Source of the DNA: Rhodohalobacter sp. SW132
GTDB taxonomy: Bacteria > Bacteroidota > Rhodothermia > Balneolales > Balneolaceae
DNA: 64,000 nt
NCBI RefSeq assembly: GCF_003390325.1
Contig: NZ_QUOK01000010.1
Span: 62,001 to 126,000 of the forward strand
Reading direction: 5' to 3'
Both the position numbers and the translations under genes were made by a program. Below are positions 53,992 to 61,220 of this stretch, piece by piece (position 1 is the first letter of the stretch; the number at the start of each line of letters is the position of its first letter). The notes beneath the pieces were generated by a model. That model worked only from the letters and a program-made list of their open reading frames with translations. It made no database searches and had not been told where the DNA came from.

Positions 53992-54249
53992 ATGAGTAAC
54001 GAAACATTGGACCGAATAGAAACAAAATTAGATCTACTTCTCAATTCGAACAAGCACCGAATCAACGAGAAGAGATATATAACAGCTAAAGAAGTAGAAG
54101 ATCTGACCGGTTTAAATCACCGCACCATTCTTAACCGGTCAAACGTAGACGATCAGAATCCTCGCTTTATTCCCTCCATACAGTTTGGTGGTAGCCGCCG
54201 TAAATACTTTGAGCGAAAAGTGATCGAGAGAATCTTTCGCTTAAAATAG
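53992..54249 (+). CDS. small helix-turn-helix DNA-binding protein, excisionase/AlpA-like
   Basis: An 85-residue protein. An N-terminal helix (TLDRIETKLDLLLNSN) leads into a winged-helix segment KRYITAKEVEDLTGLNHRTILNRSN, typical of MerR-like/HTH_17 excisionase domains. The wing PSIQFGGSRRKYFERKVIERIF has the usual basic residues. Such proteins next to tyrosine integrases act as recombination directionality factors or repressors. The next frame begins 8 bases later. Confident on DNA binding, less on the exact role. Confidence 0.75.
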   Translation: MSNETLDRIETKLDLLLNSNKHRINEKRYITAKEVEDLTGLNHRTILNRSNVDDQNPRFIPSIQFGGSRRKYFERKVIERIFRLK

Positions 54250-54256
54250 ATCGAAA

Positions 54257-54480
54257 ATGTCTGAAAAAGAGATAGTTTTATATTTTAAGGCATTTCCGAA
54301 TCATATTATAGATGAGATACTGCCAGATATAGATGGAAGTTCATTTAAAATACTTATGCTTTTCATGAGAAATATAATCGGCTTTCAAAAATCGGTTGAC
54401 AAAATTGCCCTTTTCAGCTTGAGAAGCATACAGTGCTTTATAAAAAAACCGTAATAAAATCGCTGGAGCAAGGACTTTGA
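54257..54480 (+). pseudogene. frameshifted remnant of a phage O-like replication protein
   Basis: The first frame reads SSFKILMLFMRNIIGFQKSVDKIALF, the winged-helix opening of phage/plasmid replication proteins (S-x-x-K-V-L-x-x-I-x-R-x-T-x-G-W-x-K-x-x-D). It then runs into a stop after 65 codons. Shifting one base near 54411 restores QLEKHTVLYKKTVIKSLEQGL followed by TGA at 54478, which matches the expected continuation (LS-LEK-TGLSRKTV-KSL). So one frameshift and an early stop have broken the gene. The bases up to 54584 give no further recognisable protein. Confidence 0.6.
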
Positions 54481-54584
54481 TTAAAAATCTATCATAATGA
54501 AGTATCTATTTGGTGGGTGACATCATGCTGACACTCATTTGCAGTTTCTTTCTTGAAATGAAATGATCATTAAAAAAAGAGACG

Positions 54585-55667
54585 ATGTTGGCAAACGATA
54601 ATTTGGGGGTGAACTCCTCAACGCGCCTGGAACTGATGAGTATCACTGGCAAAAACTACGAAATGGGAATCAAGTTCCACATTTTTGTGAGGGGCCGAAT
54701 GCCCAGTTTAAAGGAGTTCCTTGTTGATAAAAAGGAAACGTGGAAAAAGATACGAAACAAGATAGAGACCAACTATCAATGGCTTCCGGAACATCACTTT
54801 ACATGGAGTGAAGTGAATCACCTGGGCCAGTCCCATAATCACTACGGCATTCATCTTAAAGGCGGTGTAACCATTTTCTGTACAGATACCACCCAACGAG
54901 TCAAGATGATATATGATTACAATTCCGACGATCAGCTTGTCGATGAATTGATCACAATGTTTAATAAACGAAAAGATAAACCGAAAAACCGTGTTGGCCT
55001 CATTCAGGCGAGTTGCGGAACGCTGAATGTAAAGTTCGTTGAGTATCGACCATACGAGCTTGAGATTACTCCTTTCCTTGGCGAGGAGATTGGCGCTTTA
55101 AAGCAGGAGATGCTGCAATCCTTCAAAGACGAAACGAAAAGTGGTTTATATCTCATCCATGGAAAGCCTGGAACAGGAAAGACGTCATTTCTGAAAGAGA
55201 TTCTTACCCAAACGGATAAGCAGGCTCTCTTTATCCCGCCGTCCATTGCGGGTGAGCTGGGTAATCCGAACCTGATTTCATTGCTTATGGATCATTCCGA
55301 CTCAATCATAATCATTGAAGATGCAGAAACGGTATTGATGACACGTGAAGCGGACAATTCTGATGCAGTTTCCAACCTGCTGAACTTGACAGACGGTTTC
55401 CCCTCCGATTTCCTGAACCTCAATATTATCTGCACCTTTAATACAGACATCCAGGACATCGATCCGGCTCTTCTTCGGAAAGGGAGGCTGAGGGGAATTC
55501 AGGTGTTTAAAGAATTAAGTATTGAACAAGCACAAAAGCTCGCCGATAATATAGGTTCCGGAATTACTATTGACAGAAAGATGACTGTTGCGGAGATTAG
55601 CAACGAAAGTTTCGTCAATTCTTATAAGCTAACAGGGAATGGAATCGGCTTTAACGGAAGCAAATAA
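54585..55667 (+). CDS. AAA+ ATPase of the island
   Basis: A 360-residue protein. Residues 1-170 form an N-terminal domain I do not recognise (KFHIFVRGRMPSLKEFLVDKK; HLGQSHNHYGIHLKGGVTIFC). The AAA+ module has Walker A G193-KPGTGK-T200, Walker B IIIIE245D246, sensor-1-like IICTFNTDIQDID and an arginine-finger-like LLRKGRLRGI. The C-terminus ends IGFNGSK after a MTVAEI motif, which looks like a natural end. The BCS1/Vps4-like core suggests remodelling of a protein or nucleic-acid complex. The acidic E-D in place of D-E in Walker B is seen in some relatives. No neighbour fixes its target. Confidence 0.8.
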   Translation: MLANDNLGVNSSTRLELMSITGKNYEMGIKFHIFVRGRMPSLKEFLVDKKETWKKIRNKIETNYQWLPEHHFTWSEVNHLGQSHNHYGIHLKGGVTIFCTDTTQRVKMIYDYNSDDQLVDELITMFNKRKDKPKNRVGLIQASCGTLNVKFVEYRPYELEITPFLGEEIGALKQEMLQSFKDETKSGLYLIHGKPGTGKTSFLKEILTQTDKQALFIPPSIAGELGNPNLISLLMDHSDSIIIIEDAETVLMTREADNSDAVSNLLNLTDGFPSDFLNLNIICTFNTDIQDIDPALLRKGRLRGIQVFKELSIEQAQKLADNIGSGITIDRKMTVAEISNESFVNSYKLTGNGIGFNGSK

Positions 55668-55676
55668 GATCTACGC

Positions 55677-56259
55677 ATGAAAGTACTAAAAGTACTTGAA
55701 ATTGGGGCTGTAGGTGGTAGCCTTGATTTTTACGCCATAACCAAGCAATCAAAAACATAATATGCAATCGGATCAAGCCACGACAAGAAGTACTGGACTG
55801 CTGAAGATATTCCGTGAGATTACTTAAAAAAATTATGACCCGTTTCTCTGGTACTGCCCAGTTAAAGTAAACCCCATTTACAAAAAAAAGCTGATCCCTG
55901 TACTGCTGAGCGAATATCAAGAATATTCCAAAGACCAGTTTATGAATCTTGAAACGGCGGAAGAGATACTTGGTAGATTTTTAAAAACTAACATACCAGA
56001 GAAATCATACATTCAGGATCACACCGGTTCAGAAAACCGAAACGTACAGCTACAAACGCTTTGGGGATAAACGGGTACTGGAATGGACCATGACTGAATA
56101 TGCAACAAACCTGAACTGCAGAAATGTATTGCCGGGATAGGATCATTTGAGGGATACACATTTGTCATTTGGGATGGAAATTCGGTTTTTTTAAGGGTAT
56201 TTCCGTTGGAGAGGTATGAAGTTGAAGCACTTGTAAACAGACAAATAATTAAGTTATGA
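55677..56259 (+). pseudogene. decayed gene or genes upstream of the nuclease-like gene
   Basis: Protein-like stretches occur in changing frames. 55677 starts MKVLKVLEIGAVGGSLDFYA and stops after 27 codons. 55828-56070 reads KNYDPFLWYCPVKVNPIYKK ... LIPVLLSEYQEYSK without a start. Around 56048-56100 another frame gives YSYKRFGDKRVLEWTMTEYA. The last 55 codons read KPELQKCIAGIGSFEGYTF ... VNRQIIKL and stop at 56259, overlapping the next gene's ATG. The first two parts resemble one small conserved-protein family (E-GGS near the N-terminus, P-x-x-VHP later). At least two frameshifts and internal stops are needed to join them. Confidence 0.55.
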
Positions 56260-57641
56260 GCAGAGAAGAACAGAAAAATAACCATCTAAACCTCTTTCAT
56301 TTCTATGGAGAAAAGGGAAACCAGTTTTTGGAAGATAATCTGACAAGAGGACTGGCAATTTGTTTAAAAAATGATCCCATTTTACTGGACCGTTTTTTGA
56401 GAACAATTATGAAGGGTTACTATGACGATCTTTTCAAAACGGAGGGTGAAAAAACGAACCTTATCATTAATGTTCAACAAAGAGCTGGTACTTTTGAAGG
56501 AATACAGACTGTTTTTGGAGTGCCGCTCACTACACAAGAGTTAGACTTTGAAACCGAAATTTCCCCAAAAGGAGTTGATAGCCCTATCACGGATCTCTCT
56601 ATACAAATTGGAGATCAATTAATACTGATTGAAGTTAAACGTACAGCGGAAGATTGCAGGAAACAGCTTCAAAACCAGATTGATGTGGTTTCAAAAGCAA
56701 ATGATGAAAATGTGAATGTAGAAGATGTTGGAACATTTTCATGGGGGGTGTTAATGGATCTTATTCGACATACATTGAAGTTTGAGAATGAAGTAAGTCA
56801 TAGGAGCATTTTCACAAGTGATTACTACGATTTTATCAAACGACAATTTCCATCATGGTTTGCTAATATCCCATTCAGAGAAATTTCTTTCCCAGATAAC
56901 ATTGAAGAGAGCCCTAAGGAAAAAGAACTGCTTGAAGTGCGGCTAAATTTGATCAAACAGGAGATTCTCAATATCTGGAACAAAAAGAGCAATGTAGATG
57001 ATGAGCTTGTTTTCAATAGAGCAAATATTCCTGTTCATGACTACAATTGGGTCGATGAAATCAATATTGAACCAAGTATTGATAAAGTAACGAGTGAAAA
57101 ATTTATATCCCTCAAAGTGTGGCCCGGAGATACAAAAACTCAGGGATATTCAATTTACAAAAAGGGGAAAACGTTTGAATGGCCACCCTATATCTTCAAT
57201 AAAAAGTATAAGTTTAGGATACAACCTTATTTGAAGTTTTCACACATGCAAGGTCTATGTTGGGTAAATACAAAAGACAAGACAAATCCCAAAACCCACA
57301 CCAAAGAGTTCTTTGATAGGTTTACCGGAAAATGGAAACGGGACAAACAAAAAGGTTGGATTAAAAATAAAGCCAGCTGGGATAAATTCGATCAGATTTT
57401 GGAAGAGGTGAATGATTCTGAGCATGATTGGAAAACAGCATCAAAGTTCAACAGTAGAATTGAAGAATCTCAACGAAGCTATTTCTATGTTTCAATAGGT
57501 TTTGCTGTAGAAGTGCGTATGCCATATGGTATCGCTCGGGAGTTGGACATTAATGGAGATGATAATCCCATCGTTGAAGAGCTCAAAAAGATTGCCGAAA
57601 CACTACTGGAAAAATTAAATGATCAATTTGCTGGATTATAA
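56256..57641 (+). CDS. putative PD-(D/E)XK nuclease of a defence island
   Basis: A 461-residue protein. The opening NLFHFYGEKGNQFLEDNLTRGLAICLKNDPILLDRFLR resembles several defence-island proteins with an N-terminal nuclease domain. D113 in SPITDLSIQIGDQ, then E126-V-K128 in LILIEVKRTAEDCRKQLQNQI, followed by the Gln, is the PD-(D/E)XK catalytic pattern on two adjacent strands. The C-terminal 250 residues (FISLKVWPGDTKTQGYSIYKK; SYFYVSIGFAVEVRMPYGI) contain no recognised domain. It begins inside the stop of the decayed gene upstream and lies 280 bases before hsdM. It may be a stand-alone restriction or abortive-infection effector (inference). Confidence 0.65.
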   Translation: MSREEQKNNHLNLFHFYGEKGNQFLEDNLTRGLAICLKNDPILLDRFLRTIMKGYYDDLFKTEGEKTNLIINVQQRAGTFEGIQTVFGVPLTTQELDFETEISPKGVDSPITDLSIQIGDQLILIEVKRTAEDCRKQLQNQIDVVSKANDENVNVEDVGTFSWGVLMDLIRHTLKFENEVSHRSIFTSDYYDFIKRQFPSWFANIPFREISFPDNIEESPKEKELLEVRLNLIKQEILNIWNKKSNVDDELVFNRANIPVHDYNWVDEINIEPSIDKVTSEKFISLKVWPGDTKTQGYSIYKKGKTFEWPPYIFNKKYKFRIQPYLKFSHMQGLCWVNTKDKTNPKTHTKEFFDRFTGKWKRDKQKGWIKNKASWDKFDQILEEVNDSEHDWKTASKFNSRIEESQRSYFYVSIGFAVEVRMPYGIARELDINGDDNPIVEELKKIAETLLEKLNDQFAGL

Positions 57642-57921
57642 TAATTATGAACCATTTTAGTGATGGTTTATACCCTTTCAATTTGATGCAGATCTGCTAT
57701 ATTAAATGGCAGAATCATCGGGAAAAATCATTTCAGATTACTATGAAGTAAGTTGGCGCTTACATTACTATCAAATTCGTCACTGGCGACTGATTTGAAA
57801 TTTTTAGGATACATAAAAAACCATCTGGTTTCGTGTTACTGAATTTTTTCAATTAAATTCACCCAAATATTCATTGAAGGGAAAAATTTTCTTCTATAAA
57901 GTATCATCTAAAAACTAATTA

Positions 57922-59766
57922 ATGCCACAACTTGAACACATTGAAGCTATTGAAAAACGGCTTTGGGAAGCAGCAGATAATTTAAGGGCAAATTCGGGAT
58001 ACGCTTCTAACGAATACTTTATCCCTGTGATGGGTCTCATCTTTCTCCGTCATGCTTATAGTCGGTTTCTGAAAGTGAAGGAAGAAATTGAGCCAACATT
58101 GCCTAGTCGTGGTGGGGTTAAAAGAGAATTACGAAAGGAAGACTTTTCTACCAAATCCGCCATTTTTCTTCGGGAGAAAGCCCAGTTTGATTATCTGATT
58201 AATCTGCCGGATGAGGCTGACCGAGTGAAGGCAGTCATTGAGGCAATGGAATCCATTGAAGAGGATTATGAAAGCCTTAAAGGTATTCTTCCAAAGCAGG
58301 AATATCAGGAGCTGGACAATGAGACTATGGGTGATCTTCTGAAAAAACTGAATCCGGATGAACTGAAAAAAGTTTCCGGGGATGTTTTTGGGAGGATTTA
58401 TGAATACTTCCTGACACAATTTGCAGATCAAAAAGCGCACGATGGCGGCGAATTCTTCACTCCAATTTCTCTGGTATCCTTCATTGCGCATGTTTTAGAC
58501 CCGAAAGGTGGAACTGTTTTAGATCCGGCTTGCGGTTCCGGTGGTATGTTTGTGCAAAGTGCACGATTGGTTGAGGAACACGGACAAAATCCTACCGAAA
58601 AACTTACTTTTCGCGGATTAGAGAAAAACGGGACTACTATTCAGTTAGCTAAAATGAATTTGACCGTGCATGGCTTGACTGGGGATATCCGAAAAGCAAT
58701 TACATACTATGAAGATCCACAGGAGTTATTGGGGAAAGCGGATTATGTAATGGCGAATCCGCCTTTTAATGTGGATGAGATTGATGCCAAAAAAGTGGAA
58801 ACGGACCCTCGCCTTCCATTTGGTCTGCCGGGTGTAAATAAGAATAAAAAAGTGAGTAACGGTAACTACGTATGGATGAGTTACTTTTATTCCTATTTAA
58901 ATGATCAGGGTAAAGCTGGTTTTGTGATGTCTTCTCAAGCGTCCAGTGCCAGTAATGATCAGGCAAAAGTCCGACAGAAAATGATTGAAACCGGTCACGT
59001 GGATATCATGGTTTCCATACGATCCAATTTCTTTTATACCCGTACGGTGCCGTGTGAACTTTGGTTCTTCAACAAGGCCAAACCGGAAGACATGCTGGAT
59101 AAGGTCTTAATGATTGATGCCCGAAGTGTATATCGTAAAGTTTCACGAAGTGTGAATGATTTTAGTCCCGAGCAGGAGAAGAACCTATTGGCTATTGTGT
59201 GGCTGTATCGTGGAGAAGAAGAGCGATATCTGGATTTACTGGATGAATACTGTGAGGCTTTGTTAGATGAAGCAGATACTTCTTTCAATTTAAAGACTGA
59301 AGAGAACGATGAATTGGAACCGGTAGCTGATTTTATGAATTCGCTTGAAGAGGGCTTTGGTAAAATTGACCCATTCCTGAACTCGCTGGATGAAAAAGTG
59401 TATCCTGATGAATTGGTGAAAGAATATGAGGAGGCCAAAAAGGCTTTCATGAAAGATCTAGTAAGCTTCAAGGAAGAGCTGAAAAAGGGACATAAAGCTT
59501 ACGCAGGATTGAGTAAAAATAACGATGAATTGGTCGCTTATATTGAAGGGCAAAAAGAGCTGGCTGAGCAAAGCCGTGGGTTAGTTAAACAGGCAGATTT
59601 GGTCTATAAACTGTTGCGCAGAGTGATGGGTGCTTGCAGTGAACTGGAGGAATCAAGTAAATCGGATGACTGGAATTCACGGGAAGTAAACAGTGCCCGA
59701 AGAAATGCCGATGACAGCCGAAAAGTATTGGTTAATCAACTCAAGCAAGTGCGGTATTTCTGGTAG
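57922..59766 (+). CDS. hsdM: type I restriction-modification system methyltransferase subunit, ended early by an amber codon
   Basis: 614 codons of HsdM, the N6-adenine methyltransferase of a type I system. It opens with HIEAIEKRLWEAADNLRANSGYASNEYF and the HsdM N-terminal bundle. The N6-MTase domain has motif I at D201-PACGSGGMF and motif IV N279-PPF in YVMANPPFNVDE, plus AHDGGEFFTPISLV before them. Translation stops at TAG (59764-59766) in VRYFW-stop, although the same frame continues for 90 codons with perfect family sequence. So the visible product lacks the C-terminal part that contacts HsdS. Either a nonsense mutation, a base-call error, or read-through. Confidence 0.93.
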   Translation: MPQLEHIEAIEKRLWEAADNLRANSGYASNEYFIPVMGLIFLRHAYSRFLKVKEEIEPTLPSRGGVKRELRKEDFSTKSAIFLREKAQFDYLINLPDEADRVKAVIEAMESIEEDYESLKGILPKQEYQELDNETMGDLLKKLNPDELKKVSGDVFGRIYEYFLTQFADQKAHDGGEFFTPISLVSFIAHVLDPKGGTVLDPACGSGGMFVQSARLVEEHGQNPTEKLTFRGLEKNGTTIQLAKMNLTVHGLTGDIRKAITYYEDPQELLGKADYVMANPPFNVDEIDAKKVETDPRLPFGLPGVNKNKKVSNGNYVWMSYFYSYLNDQGKAGFVMSSQASSASNDQAKVRQKMIETGHVDIMVSIRSNFFYTRTVPCELWFFNKAKPEDMLDKVLMIDARSVYRKVSRSVNDFSPEQEKNLLAIVWLYRGEEERYLDLLDEYCEALLDEADTSFNLKTEENDELEPVADFMNSLEEGFGKIDPFLNSLDEKVYPDELVKEYEEAKKAFMKDLVSFKEELKKGHKAYAGLSKNNDELVAYIEGQKELAEQSRGLVKQADLVYKLLRRVMGACSELEESSKSDDWNSREVNSARRNADDSRKVLVNQLKQVRYFW

Positions 59767-60036
59767 CAGGGCGATTGGCTCATTTCCCGCTTCCCTGATG
59801 GAAAGCTGGTGGATGTGGAAGGCTTGGTAAAGCTGGTGGACCGGAAAGAAATTGAAGAAAAAGACTGGAGTCTTACACCGGGGAGATATGTAGGTGTGGC
59901 TCCGGAGGAAGAAGACGAAGACTTCGATTTTGAGGAAGCCATGCGTGAAATTCACGTGGAGTTGGCAGATCTAAATAAAGAGTCCACAGAATTAGCAACC
60001 ACCATTCAAAAGAACTTTGAGGAGTTAGGGGTTTGA
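59767..60036 (+). pseudogene. hsdM: C-terminal remainder of hsdM after the in-frame amber stop
   Basis: In the same frame as hsdM, directly after TAG, the sequence reads QGDWLISRFPDGKLVDVEGL, then WSLTPGRYVGVAPEEEDEDF and EIHVELADLNKES, ending NFEELGV-stop. This is the standard HsdM C-terminus (R-Y-V-G-V-A motif and terminal coiled coil). No shift is needed; a single base change (TAG to AAG or CAG) would restore a 704-residue protein. A GTG at 59809 could in theory start a 75-residue fragment. Its stop overlaps the hsdS start. Confidence 0.88.
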
Positions 60037-61220
60037 GTTGGAAAAAAGTAAAATTAGCGGAGCTAGCAACACCCAAAGAAAAAGGAATAAAAGGAGGCCC
60101 ATTTGGTTCTAAATTGACTACAAAGGATTATGTAGATGATGGGATTCCTGTAATCAGAGGGAGTAATTTAAATGGAGGCAAGTATTTAGATGAGAGTGAG
60201 TTCGTTTATGTTACGGAAAGCAAATTTCATGAAGATCTTTTTAGTAATGTAGCTAATAAAGGAGACCTTCTTTTTACTCAAAGAGGCACATTAGGACAGG
60301 TCGCTATTATTCCTGAAACTTCTCAGTATCAAAATTATGTTATTTCTCAAAGCCAAATGAAGATGACTGTAGATGAAGATTTGGCGAATCCTTCATTTAT
60401 CTATTATTATTTCACCAGTAAAAAGGCCGTTAAAGAGATTGAAAATCTCACCATTAGTTCGGGAGTACCACATATTAATTTGGGCTTGTTAAGGTCTTTT
60501 AAATTAAACTTACCTTCACTTCAAGAACAGAATGAAATTGTTTCCGTCCTCTCTACTTACGACGAACTCATCCAAAACAACAAACGGCGGATTGATTTGT
60601 TGGAAAAATCGGCACAGCTTTTATATAAAGAGTGGTTTGTTCAGCTTCGTTTTCCCGGCCACGAGCATGCAAAGATTGTAGATGGTGTGCCGGAGGGGTG
60701 GGAGAAAAAGAAGATCAAAGATGTCATTATGAAAGTTAGAAAACCTAAGAAGGTTAAAAAGGGAGATTATCTAGATAAGGGTGAAATTCCGTGTATCGAT
60801 CAAGGGCAAGAATTTATAGGAGGCTATTTAAACGATAATAATGCTGCTATTCCAAGAAGTGATTTACCATTGGTCGTTTTTGGAGATCACTCGAGAACTT
60901 TGAAGTACGTTGATTTCACTTTTGCTCCTGGTGCTGATGGTACACAATTATTGAGAGTTAAAGGCAATTTGTTCTCAGATCAATATTTGTACTTCTTGTT
61001 GATGGCAGTTGATCTATCTAATTACTTCTATGCAAGACATTTTAAATTCCTGAAAGAAAAAGAGTTTCTACTACCCACTGTTTCCTTGAGAAAGCTATTC
61101 GAAGCTCAAGCCATTGACGTTCTTAAACAAATTGGCTTGTTAAGACAACATAATCAAAAATTAACGAGGGCTCGAGATTTGTTATTGTCAAAACTAATGA
61201 ATGGAGATATACCAGTATGA
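60033..61220 (+). CDS. hsdS: type I restriction system specificity subunit
   Basis: A 395-residue DNA-recognition subunit. TRD1 begins WKKVKLAELATPKEKGIKGG with GIPVIRGSNL. Central helical spacer: QNEIVSVLSTYDELIQNNKRRIDLLEKSAQLLYKEWF. TRD2 begins after PEGWEKKKIKDVIMKVR, and a second spacer RQHNQKLTRARDLLLSKLMNGDI closes the protein, so the two-half layout is complete. The TTG start overlaps the hsdM stop by three bases (TTGA) and is the only start consistent with the N-terminus. The ATGA at its end overlaps the next gene. Target sequence cannot be predicted. AT-rich, like its neighbours. Confidence 0.95.
   Translation: MSWKKVKLAELATPKEKGIKGGPFGSKLTTKDYVDDGIPVIRGSNLNGGKYLDESEFVYVTESKFHEDLFSNVANKGDLLFTQRGTLGQVAIIPETSQYQNYVISQSQMKMTVDEDLANPSFIYYYFTSKKAVKEIENLTISSGVPHINLGLLRSFKLNLPSLQEQNEIVSVLSTYDELIQNNKRRIDLLEKSAQLLYKEWFVQLRFPGHEHAKIVDGVPEGWEKKKIKDVIMKVRKPKKVKKGDYLDKGEIPCIDQGQEFIGGYLNDNNAAIPRSDLPLVVFGDHSRTLKYVDFTFAPGADGTQLLRVKGNLFSDQYLYFLLMAVDLSNYFYARHFKFLKEKEFLLPTVSLRKLFEAQAIDVLKQIGLLRQHNQKLTRARDLLLSKLMNGDIPV

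Noticed and set aside
59809-60036. Independent small gene starting at GTG 59809
   Set aside because: It is in the same frame as hsdM and has the standard HsdM C-terminal sequence, so it is the rest of an interrupted gene.
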